Below are positions 40,240-48,297 of a DNA stretch of 64,000 nt, piece by piece. The notes under the pieces were generated by a model. That model was not told the DNA's origin and ran no database searches. It saw only the letters and a program-made list of their open reading frames with translations. The DNA is from Burkholderia thailandensis E264. Its GTDB lineage: Bacteria > Pseudomonadota > Gammaproteobacteria > Burkholderiales > Burkholderiaceae. Each line of letters starts with the position of its first letter. Position 1 is the first letter of the stretch. The position numbers and the translations under genes are program-made. The DNA is taken from positions 3,348,001-3,412,000 of the forward strand of contig NC_007651.1 in assembly GCF_000012365.1 (NCBI RefSeq), given 5' to 3'.

Positions 40240-40889
40240 GCACTGCCCGTTGCACGACCGGTACGACATGGCGGCGGCCGCCGTCCGTTGCTCGTGCCTG
40301 TCACACGAAACGCGTGCCCGGTCATGCCCGGCGCGCGTTTCGCATTTTGCGCCGCCGTTCGCGCAATGCGCCATGCGCGCAGACGGCGCGCGATTTGTCG
40401 CGACGACGATCCGGCCCGCCGCATGCAGATGCGCGCCGATCCGTTTCGATTGACCGATTCTCTACTGATTGGAATGTCAAGTAGCGAAAAACACTTCAAA
40501 TATCGTTAAAACGTAGTCCAACGCGCTTTCCCGTTTCATCGGTGTCCGATAAGTTTCGATCCGGTGCCGACGCGTTTCGAACGATCCGTATCCGTCGCCG
40601 CGATCGCTGCAATCGTCATCGGCCTCAAGCCGCGCGCGATGTAATGACGAAGCGGTCGGGCGCGGCCAGGTCTCGATCGCGAAAGAGTCGTGACGACATC
40701 GACAAATCGCTCCTTGCGACAACCGGCTCGACGGAATGCCGAAACCGGGCGGCGCAGCTGATGCGTCTCCTGCAAGACGAACGCAAACACGACGATGATC
40801 GAGCGAACCGACGGCGTCGCCACGCAATGCCCGAACGCGAAACGTCAAACCACAGCCGCGATTCCAACGCTACTTTCGGCAGTCCATCC
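40240..40889. other. Intergenic between peptide genes and exporter
   Basis: 650 bases. A hairpin with a following CATTTTGC (40306-40349) probably ends the peptide transcript. An AT-rich patch near 40440-40520 may hold an exporter promoter. No small membrane or immunity protein could be supported. Confidence 0.45.
40306..40349 (+). terminator. Probable terminator after peptide gene B
   Basis: Perfect 9-base outer stem CGAAACGCG / CGCGTTTCG with a small inner CCGG pairing, followed by CATTTTGC. Confidence 0.55.
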
Positions 40890-42158
40890 ATGACGCCCAA
40901 CACTCCACTCTTTCGAACAGCCGCCCAGGAAGCGCAGCGCACGCAAACGCTCGGCGAGATCGTGTTGATTCGCCCCGTGTCGTTCGCCGTGCTCGCGAGC
41001 GCGGCCGCGAGCATGGCGCTCGGCGTGATCCTGCTCTTCACGTTCGGCACCTATACGCGGCGCACGACGGTCGACGGCGTGCTCACGCCGGACACGGGCC
41101 TCGTCAAGGTCTACGCGCAGCAGACGGGCGTCGTGCTGAAGAAGAACGTCGTCGAGGGGCAGCATGTCACGCGCGGGCAGATGCTATACACGGTGTCGAC
41201 CGACCTGCAGAGCGCGGCCGCGGGGCAGACGCAGGCGGCGCTCATCGATCAGGCACAGCAACGCAAGGCATCGCTGCAACAGGAACTCGACAAGACCAAG
41301 CGACTGCAACAGGATGAGCGCGACACGCTGCAATCGAAGATCGCGAGCTTGCGCGCGGAGCTCGCGGGCATCGACGATCAGATCGCCGCGCAACGCACGC
41401 GCACGTCGCTCGCGGCCGACGCCGCGTCGCGCTATGCAGGCTTGCTCGCTCAGGACTACATCTCGAAAGATCAGGCGCAGCAGCGCGAGGCCGATCTGCT
41501 CGATCAACGCTCGAAGCTGAACAGCCTGATGCGCGACCGCGCGAGCACGGCGCAGACTTTGAAGGAAGCGCTCAACGACCTGTCGGGCCTGTCGCTCAAA
41601 CAGCAGAACCAGTTGTCGCAGATCGACCGCAGCGTGATCGACGTCGATCGCACGCTGATCGAGAGCGAGGCGAAGCGCGAGTTCGTCGTCACCGCGCCGG
41701 AAACGGGCACCGCGACCGCGGTGATCGCCGAGCCGGGCCAGACAGCCGACACGTCGCACCCGCTCGCGAGCATCGTGCCGACGGACGCGCACTGGCAGGC
41801 GTATCTGTTCGTGCCGAGCGCGGCGGTCGGCTTCGTACACGTCGGCGATCGCGTGCTCGTGCGCTATCAGGCGTATCCGTACCAGAAGTTCGGCCAGTAC
41901 GAAGCGAGCGTCGTGTCGATCGCGCGCACCGCGCTGTCGGCCGCCGAGCTCGCGACGAGCGGCGGCCCCGCCGCGCAAACATCGAGCGGCACGTACTACC
42001 GGATCACGGTCGCGCTGAAATCGCAAAGCGTGACGGCGTACGGCAAGGCGCAACCGTTGCAGGCCGGCATGGCGCTGCAAGCCGACATCCTGCAGGAGCG
42101 CCGCCGCCTGTACGAATGGGTGCTCGAACCTCTTTACAGCCTGACGGGCAAACTCTGA
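40890..42158 (+). CDS. HlyD-family membrane fusion protein (peptide exporter)
   Basis: A 422-residue periplasmic adaptor of the CvaA/HlyD type. A short cytoplasmic start with LFRTAAQEAQRTQTLGEIVL is followed by one span at about residues 30-50 (FAVLASAAASMALGVILLFT). Next come a lipoyl half-domain (VYAQQTGVVLKKNVVEGQHV), a long coiled-coil hairpin with KASLQQELDKTKRLQQDERD, and the second lipoyl half with the barrel. It should bridge the ABC transporter and the outer-membrane channel. The frame is open 116 codons upstream, but that part is Arg-rich. ATG 40890 is the natural start although its ribosome site is weak. The C39 transporter starts 14 bases after the stop. Confidence 0.9.
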   Translation: MTPNTPLFRTAAQEAQRTQTLGEIVLIRPVSFAVLASAAASMALGVILLFTFGTYTRRTTVDGVLTPDTGLVKVYAQQTGVVLKKNVVEGQHVTRGQMLYTVSTDLQSAAAGQTQAALIDQAQQRKASLQQELDKTKRLQQDERDTLQSKIASLRAELAGIDDQIAAQRTRTSLAADAASRYAGLLAQDYISKDQAQQREADLLDQRSKLNSLMRDRASTAQTLKEALNDLSGLSLKQQNQLSQIDRSVIDVDRTLIESEAKREFVVTAPETGTATAVIAEPGQTADTSHPLASIVPTDAHWQAYLFVPSAAVGFVHVGDRVLVRYQAYPYQKFGQYEASVVSIARTALSAAELATSGGPAAQTSSGTYYRITVALKSQSVTAYGKAQPLQAGMALQADILQERRRLYEWVLEPLYSLTGKL

Positions 42159-42172
42159 CGCGGTCCAAGCCT

Positions 42173-44428
42173 ATGTCACTTCTCGATCGTCTCTCGTTCG
42201 GCATCCGCAGCAAGCTGCCGATGATCTTGCAGACCGAAGCCGCCGAATGCGGCCTCGCGTGCCTCGCGATGATTGCCGGCTTTCACGGCCATCATGTCGA
42301 CCTCGCGACGATGCGCGGGCGCTTCCCCGTGTCGCTCAAAGGCGCGGGCCTCGGCCGCGTGATCGACATCGCGCAGCGCCTCGACCTCGGCACGCGCGCG
42401 CTGAAGCTCGATCTCGATCAGCTCGGCCAGTTGCGCATGCCCTGCATGCTGCACTGGAATTTCAACCATTTCGTCGTGCTGAAGGAAGTCAACGGCAAGC
42501 ACGTCGTCATTCACGATCCGGCGCAGGGCGTGCGCAAGCTGTCGCTTGAAGAGGTGTCGCGCTCGTTTACCGGCGTCGCGCTCGAGCTCTGGCCGACAGG
42601 GGGCTTCAAACCGCGCGAGGCTTCTCCCGGCGTGAAGCTGCGCCAACTGCTCGGCCCCGTGTCCGGGCTGTCGCGCTCGCTCGGCCAGATCCTCGTGCTT
42701 GCGATCGCGCTCGAAGTGTTCACGCTCGTGTCGCCGTTCTTTCTGCAATGGGTGATCGATGAAGTGATCGTCAGCGCCGACCGCGATCTGCTGACCGTGC
42801 TCGCGCTCGGCTTCGGCCTGTTGCTGCTGATGCAGCAGGCGACGAGCGCGATCCGCGCGTGGGCGTTGATGTATTTCGGCACGACGCTCAACGTGCAATG
42901 GCGCGCGAACGTGTTCACGCATCTGCTGAATTTGCCGGTCCAGTATTTCGAGCGCCGCCATCTCGGCGACGTCGTGTCGCGCTTCGGCTCGATCGATACG
43001 ATCCAGCAGACGCTGACGACGTCGTTCCTGTCCGCTGTGATCGACGGCCTGATGACGATCGTCACGCTCGCGATGATGTTCGTCTACAGCCGCACGCTCG
43101 CATTCGTCGCGCTCGGCACGATGGCGCTCTACGCGCTGCTGCGCTGGCTGTGGTACCGGCCGCTGCGGCGCGCGACCGAGGATCAGATCATTCACACCGC
43201 GAAACAGCAGAGCCATTTCCTCGAAACCGTGCGCGGCGTGAAGACGATCAAGCTGTTCAACCGCCAGAGCGAACGCCGCTCAAGCTGGCTCACGCTGCTC
43301 GTCGAGCAAATCAACGCCGGCCTGCACGTGCAGAAGCTTCAGTTGCTGTATCAACAATTGAACAGCCTGCTGTTCGGTCTCGAAGGGCTCGTCATCATCT
43401 GGCTTGGCGCGCGGCTCGTGATGGACGGCGAATTCACGGTCGGCGTGCTGATGGCGTTCAACGCATACAAGGGGCAGTTCGACAGCCGCGTCGGCAGCCT
43501 GATCGACAAGTTCTTCGAAGTGAAGATGCTCCAGCTTCAGGGCGAGCGGCTCTCCGACATCGTGTTCGCGAAAGGCGAATCCGACGCGGGCGTGCGTCAC
43601 GTGCCGGGCGAGACGGAGAATCTCAGCGCGAGCATCGAAGCCGACAACCTCGTGTTCCGTTACGCCGAAGGCGAGCCGACCGTGCTCGACGGCGTGTCGC
43701 TGAAGATCGAGCCGGGCGAGTCGGTCGCGCTGATCGGCGCATCGGGCTGCGGCAAGACGACGCTCGTCAACGTGCTGCTCGGCATCCTCGAGCCGACGGG
43801 CGGCAAGATCCGGATCGGCGGCGTCGACGTCGAGCGCCTCGGGCTCGATCGCCTGCGCTCGCTCGTCGGCACCGTGCTGCAGGACGACGTGCTGTTCGCG
43901 GGCTCGATCGCCGACAACATCAGCTTCTTCGATCCGGATGCCGACCCGAAGTGGGTTGCCGAATGCGCGCAGCTCGCGGCCGTGCACGCGGACATCGTCG
44001 CGATGCCGATGGGCTACAACACGCTCGTGGGTGACATGGGCACGGTGCTGTCGGGCGGACAGAAGCAGCGCGTGCTGCTCGCGCGCGCGCTCTACAAGCG
44101 GCCGAAGATTCTCGTGCTCGATGAAGCGACAAGTCACCTCGATCTGCAGCGCGAACGGCTGGTGAACGCCGCGGTCAGCGCACTGAAGATGACGCGCGTG
44201 ATCGTCGCGCACCGTCCGGAGACGATCGCGTCCGCGTCACGCGTGATCATGCTCGACGCGGGCAAGGTCGCGCTCGACAAGCCGACGGCCGCGCTCGCTG
44301 CGGCGCCGAGGCCGCCCGCCGCGCCCGCGGCAGCGCCTGCTCCCGCCGCGGCACAGGCGGCGCCCGCTCCGGCCTGCGCGGCTCCCGCCGCGCCGCCCGC
44401 CGCTACGCAACCGGCCACGGGGCGATGA
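42173..44428 (+). CDS. Peptidase-containing ABC transporter (C39, CvaB-like)
   Basis: A 751-residue PCAT that both cleaves the double-glycine leader and exports the core. The N-terminal C39 peptidase has Q20 (oxyanion), C26 in TEAAECGLAC, H99 in FNHFVVL and D115 in IHDPAQG, so catalysis should work. Six spans occupy about residues 165-440. The ATPase has Walker A GASGCGKTT (522-530), signature LSGGQKQR and Walker B ILVLDEA (D650, E651). From about residue 704 an Ala/Pro-rich tail of nearly 50 residues extends past the usual end. It overlaps the TolC-like gene by 4 bases. Confidence 0.95.
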   Translation: MSLLDRLSFGIRSKLPMILQTEAAECGLACLAMIAGFHGHHVDLATMRGRFPVSLKGAGLGRVIDIAQRLDLGTRALKLDLDQLGQLRMPCMLHWNFNHFVVLKEVNGKHVVIHDPAQGVRKLSLEEVSRSFTGVALELWPTGGFKPREASPGVKLRQLLGPVSGLSRSLGQILVLAIALEVFTLVSPFFLQWVIDEVIVSADRDLLTVLALGFGLLLLMQQATSAIRAWALMYFGTTLNVQWRANVFTHLLNLPVQYFERRHLGDVVSRFGSIDTIQQTLTTSFLSAVIDGLMTIVTLAMMFVYSRTLAFVALGTMALYALLRWLWYRPLRRATEDQIIHTAKQQSHFLETVRGVKTIKLFNRQSERRSSWLTLLVEQINAGLHVQKLQLLYQQLNSLLFGLEGLVIIWLGARLVMDGEFTVGVLMAFNAYKGQFDSRVGSLIDKFFEVKMLQLQGERLSDIVFAKGESDAGVRHVPGETENLSASIEADNLVFRYAEGEPTVLDGVSLKIEPGESVALIGASGCGKTTLVNVLLGILEPTGGKIRIGGVDVERLGLDRLRSLVGTVLQDDVLFAGSIADNISFFDPDADPKWVAECAQLAAVHADIVAMPMGYNTLVGDMGTVLSGGQKQRVLLARALYKRPKILVLDEATSHLDLQRERLVNAAVSALKMTRVIVAHRPETIASASRVIMLDAGKVALDKPTAALAAAPRPPAAPAAAPAPAAAQAAPAPACAAPAAPPAATQPATGR

Positions 44429-45873
44429 TCGTGATGAAGCCCGCACGCATTCTCGCCATGGCCGGCGCGCTCGCGCTCTTCGCGTCGCAAGCGACACACG
44501 CGCAATGGCTCGATCTCTACGGAACCCGAAAGAATGTGTCGGATTCTCCCGCCGCGCCGATGCTGAAGAACGCGACATGCCAGCCCGAGCTCGCGGACCG
44601 TCCGATCGAGCTCGAAGACGCGATCCTGCAGGCGATCTGCGCGAACCCGCAGGCACGGCGCGCGTGGGCCGATGCGCGCGCGCAGGCCGCACAGCTCGGC
44701 GTGAAGGAGGCAGCGTATCTGCCGACGCTCAATGCAACAGCGGGCATTCAGCGCAACTGGCAAACGACGACGTATGAGCAGAACCTCGGCCCGATCACGC
44801 TCACCGCCGACCAGAAGCAGATCCAGACGAGCCGCTACGGCGCGTTGAACCTGAGCTGGGTGCTGTTCGATTTCGGCAAGCGCAGCGCGGCGCTCAGGCA
44901 GGCGCGCGAGCTCCTCGCCGCCGCCAACGCGACGCAGGACGACACGCTCCAGACCATCCTGTTCAATGCCGCCCAGGCGTATTACAACCTGCGCGACACG
45001 CAGGCGGCGCTCGACGCGGCGCGCACGACCGAACGCGTCGCGCAGGATAGCCTCACTGCGGCGAAGGCGAAGCACGACGCCGGCGCGGGCACGCTGAGCG
45101 ATCAGTTGCAGGCGCAAACGAGCTATCGCCGCGCGGTGCTCGATCGTGTGAGCGCCGAAGGCGACGTGCAGAACGCGACGGGCGTCCTCGCCGTCGCGAT
45201 GGGGCTCGACGCGAACACGCCGCTGCGGATCGCGACCGCCGAGCCGCCGGTCGATCGCAACGCGTTCGCCGAAGGCATCGCGCAATTGATCGACGAGGCG
45301 AAGCGGCAGCATCCGAAGCTCGTCGCCGCGCGCGCGAAACTCGACGCGGCGCGCGCGAACGTCGATGCGGTGCGTGCTCAGGGCCGCCCGACCATCTCGT
45401 TGACCGGCAGCCTCAGCCGCAACAGCCCGTCCTATCAGCAACAGCCGGGCATCCAGACCACCGCGAGCCACGGCAGCATGATCGGCGTGCAGGTGACGAT
45501 TCCGCTGTTCGAGGGCTTCGCGTCGGGCTACCGCGTCGCGGCCGCGCAAGCGCAGGCGGATGCGCAGGAGGCCGATGTGCAGAACACCGAGTTGAACGTA
45601 TCGCTCGACGTATGGAAGAGCTATCAGAGCCTGCAGACAGACACCGCGAATCTCGACAACTCGAAGGACCTGCTCGACGATGCGCAGCGCTCGCTCGACA
45701 TCGCGCGCGGCCGCTACAAGGCGGGGGTCGGCACGTTCACGGAGCTGCTGAATGCGCAAACGGCGCTCTCCGACGCGCAGAAGCAGCGCGTGCAGGCGAT
45801 ATCGAAATGGCGGACTGCGCGCCTGAAGCTCGCGGCGAGCCTCGGCAGCATCGGCCTGTGGTCGGCGCATTGA
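44425..45873 (+). CDS. TolC-family outer-membrane channel protein
   Basis: A 482-residue outer-membrane efflux protein. Residues 1-26 or so form a signal peptide (ARILAMAGALALFASQATHA). Two TolC repeats follow, the first beginning LEDAILQAICANPQARRAW and the second IDEAKRQHPKLVAARAKLDA. The aromatic-rich strand ALNLSWVLFDFGKRSAALRQ matches the TolC beta/helix junction, and the second repeat has the equivalent VTIPLFEGF. Its ATGA overlap with the ABC gene shows translational coupling and makes this the dedicated outer channel of the peptide exporter. MKPAR at 44434 is a possible alternative start. Confidence 0.93.
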   Translation: MIVMKPARILAMAGALALFASQATHAQWLDLYGTRKNVSDSPAAPMLKNATCQPELADRPIELEDAILQAICANPQARRAWADARAQAAQLGVKEAAYLPTLNATAGIQRNWQTTTYEQNLGPITLTADQKQIQTSRYGALNLSWVLFDFGKRSAALRQARELLAAANATQDDTLQTILFNAAQAYYNLRDTQAALDAARTTERVAQDSLTAAKAKHDAGAGTLSDQLQAQTSYRRAVLDRVSAEGDVQNATGVLAVAMGLDANTPLRIATAEPPVDRNAFAEGIAQLIDEAKRQHPKLVAARAKLDAARANVDAVRAQGRPTISLTGSLSRNSPSYQQQPGIQTTASHGSMIGVQVTIPLFEGFASGYRVAAAQAQADAQEADVQNTELNVSLDVWKSYQSLQTDTANLDNSKDLLDDAQRSLDIARGRYKAGVGTFTELLNAQTALSDAQKQRVQAISKWRTARLKLAASLGSIGLWSAH

Positions 45874-46069
45874 AAGAACGTGAACGATGCGGCGGTGCGT
45901 TCTCGCTCCGGATGACGCGGCGATTGCCGAACGCGGCGACGCGCGCCGCGATTCGGCACCGGCGGAAAAAACGCAAGATTGAACAATCGGCGAGAGGTGC
46001 CGGCGGGAGAAATGCGGCCGCGGGCGCGACGCCTTCACGTTCGCGTCACGGCGCGAGCGTCACGTCACA

Positions 46070-47035
46070 TCACGGCTGGCGGTTCTGCGTCGCGGAAGTC
46101 GGGCACGCCGGGTCCTTGCCCCAGTGGTTTTCGCACACGCGCCAACGGCAAAGCTGATCCTCGAAGAAGCCGCGCTCGCCGCACGCCTTCACGCGCGCGG
46201 CAAGCGACGCATCGGCCGATCCGGTCGCCGCCGCCGCGGCCATCTTCGGCGTCGCGTTCGACTTCGCCGCCTCGCCGGACTTCGCCGCGCCCGCCGGCTT
46301 CGTTCGCGCGACGAGCGCGGCAAGCAGATCGGCGTCCGGATCGTCTTTCCCGTTCTTCTTCGCGGCGGCCTCGTGGCGCGCCTTCTTCGCCTGCGCAACT
46401 TGCGCGGCCTGAGTCTTTTCGTGGCGCTTGCGCGCAGCGGCCTCCGCTTTCGCGTGCGCCGCATCCTGCTTACTCTGCTTCGCGGCGGTGCTCTTCGCGG
46501 CGCTCTTCTCCACGCTCTTCGCCGGCTTTGCGGCTGCAACCGCGACCGCGGCGGCCGTCGCACCTGCGGCGGCCCCGGTCGTCGGCACGTCGGATGCGCC
46601 GTTTGCGAGCGCGCGCGACAGGCGGCTCTCGCTCACCGCCGACGCCGCGGCAGCCGGCTTCGCATCGCTTGCGATGCTGTCGTCGTTGACAATCGTCGCG
46701 GGTTGCGGCGCGGGCGCCTGCGCGATCTGCACCGCGCTCGCCGGCACGGCGTGACTCGCGGGCACCACGGCGGCGGGCGCCGACGCCGCCACTTCGGCCG
46801 ATTCAATGGAAGGCTGCTGCAATCGCCATGCGCCCCAACCGGCTACCGCGACGACGGCGAGCGCGACGAGCGCGATCGGCCCTTTGCGCGAACGCGGCGC
46901 GTTTTCGGTCTGGGGGGAGACGCGGCCTTCGAGATTCGCGAGAATACGCGAGTTGTTCGCGCCGCTTCCTTTGCCGGCATCGGAAGAAAGCAGGCTAGGC
47001 GGGGCTTTCGAATTCGAATCGTCCGGCGCGCTCAT
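46070..47035 (-). CDS. Ala/Lys-rich membrane-anchored protein, unknown
   Basis: I do not recognise a family. The 321-residue product has an N-terminal cytoplasmic part (about 50 residues) and one span at about 53-72 (GPIALVALAVVAVAGWGAWR). A long Ala/Lys/Pro-rich linker follows (for example KSVEKSAAKSTAAKQSKQDA), as in TonB-like proteins that cross the periplasm. The end is compact: ARVKACGERGFFEDQLCRWR, then VCENHWGKDPACP, with four cysteines. It is divergent from the M15 peptidase and next to the peptide exporter. Roles in the T6SS, in peptide immunity or in envelope anchoring are all open. Confidence 0.7.
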   Translation of the reverse strand: MSAPDDSNSKAPPSLLSSDAGKGSGANNSRILANLEGRVSPQTENAPRSRKGPIALVALAVVAVAGWGAWRLQQPSIESAEVAASAPAAVVPASHAVPASAVQIAQAPAPQPATIVNDDSIASDAKPAAAASAVSESRLSRALANGASDVPTTGAAAGATAAAVAVAAAKPAKSVEKSAAKSTAAKQSKQDAAHAKAEAAARKRHEKTQAAQVAQAKKARHEAAAKKNGKDDPDADLLAALVARTKPAGAAKSGEAAKSNATPKMAAAAATGSADASLAARVKACGERGFFEDQLCRWRVCENHWGKDPACPTSATQNRQP

Positions 47036-47160
47036 TCAGTGTCTCGTTGAATCCTGGTTTAATTCGCCGCAATAATATTGTCCCGGCCTACGCGGAAGCA
47101 GGCCTGATTCTAAGATCAAGCATTGCAAATTACAATCGATTCCATATTCCGGGGTTTTCT

Positions 47161-48012
47161 TTGATTGCCGTCGTTCTAGTCGCCTATTTCACCGTCGCTG
47201 TCTTCGCTGCGGCGCTGCTGTTATTGCCGGCAGTGCGCACGACGGTTTTCGATTCGGTCGCCCAATTCCACGGCCGAATCAGCCGGCGCGCATCCGATCG
47301 CGCGGCCCGTGCGCGCGAACATCTCGCGCAATCGGCAAAAATGTCGCGCTCGACCTTAAGCGGCATGCAAAATTTACTAGTGCGGCGGCGCTTGCTGATT
47401 GCGACCACGACAGGTATTCTTGCGACGCCTCCATTGATTGCTATCGCGTTACGCGGTCGGCAACTATTCCAATACGACGACACATTGCGCGTCCCGGACG
47501 AGAAAATCGCCGCGCTTTTAAAAGGCGAGCAGCTCGTTCCGCCGCTGCCGCTGCCGCCAGAAGTCTTCGCCACCCGCGAGGTCGAGCAGGTCAGGCCCGC
47601 GCTGAAGGACGCAAGCCGCGATTGGAATTTGCTCGATACCGATTTCAGAACGCGCCTGTTGCTCGTCTACAAGATCATGCGCGAACAGCACGGCTATGAA
47701 ATGGCGTTGCTCGAAGGCTATCGCAGCCCCGAGCGGCAAAACCGATTGGCGCAGATGGGCAGCAACGTCACCAACGCGGCGGCGTTCCAGAGTTATCACC
47801 AATACGGACTGGCGGCCGACAACGCGTTCCTGCGCGACGGCAAGCTCGTCATCTCGGAAAAAGATCCGTGGGCCATGCGAGGCTATCAGTTGTACGGACA
47901 AGTCGCCGAAGAGGTCGGCTTGACCTGGGGTGGCCGATGGAAAATGATGGACCTCGGACACGTCGAATACCATAAGCCCGGCTTCAAGCTCGGGCGCTCG
48001 TCCGCTCGATAA
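47161..48012 (+). CDS. M15-family peptidoglycan peptidase (TagX-like)
   Basis: A protein of about 283 residues. An N-terminal span (IAVVLVAYFTVAVFAAALLL) is followed by a second near residue 75 (LLIATTTGILATPPLIAIAL). The M15 peptidase domain has the zinc pattern YHQYGLAAD (His and Asp six apart) and GHVEYHKPG. TagX, a peptidoglycan hydrolase described in Acinetobacter T6SS loci, is of this type and may open the wall for the apparatus. There is no ATG at the likely start: TTG at 47161 has GGGG upstream, TTG at 47047 is further out, and the first ATG (47341) would lose the first span. tssM follows after 285 bases. Confidence 0.82.
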   Translation: MIAVVLVAYFTVAVFAAALLLLPAVRTTVFDSVAQFHGRISRRASDRAARAREHLAQSAKMSRSTLSGMQNLLVRRRLLIATTTGILATPPLIAIALRGRQLFQYDDTLRVPDEKIAALLKGEQLVPPLPLPPEVFATREVEQVRPALKDASRDWNLLDTDFRTRLLLVYKIMREQHGYEMALLEGYRSPERQNRLAQMGSNVTNAAAFQSYHQYGLAADNAFLRDGKLVISEKDPWAMRGYQLYGQVAEEVGLTWGGRWKMMDLGHVEYHKPGFKLGRSSAR

Positions 48013-48297
48013 AGGACGAGCAGTAAATAATGAGGGCGGCATGGGGCTACCAGACATCGCGACGGGATCACAATCCGGCATTCGCTCGAGCGGCGCGCGC
48101 CGCGCGACGCGCGCATCGCGCGCGAGCGCACCGTCGCCCGCTCCGCTGCGGCGGCTTTTCCTCTCCCCAAACGCATGCGCGACAACGTGACGTCATCCAA
48201 CGCCGTCACGCTTGGCCGTGCGCGCGGCGCCCACGTTTCGCGCCGTCGCCGCATTCGCCTGTATCGAATCTGAATCGCACCGGAACCTGAACGTCCT
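48013..48297 (+). other. tssM leader region
   Basis: 285 bases between the TagX-like gene and tssM. No gene or terminator is evident, so read-through from the M15 peptidase gene into tssM is possible. Confidence 0.35.

Noticed and set aside
40477..40848. Minus-strand frame considered as immunity gene for the peptides
   Set aside because: Not hydrophobic, no family resemblance, Arg/Ser-rich, no ribosome site.
40542..40889. N-terminal extension of the HlyD-type adaptor
   Set aside because: The extension is Arg/Asp-rich and polar with no homology sense; the adaptor N-terminus typical of the family starts at 40890.
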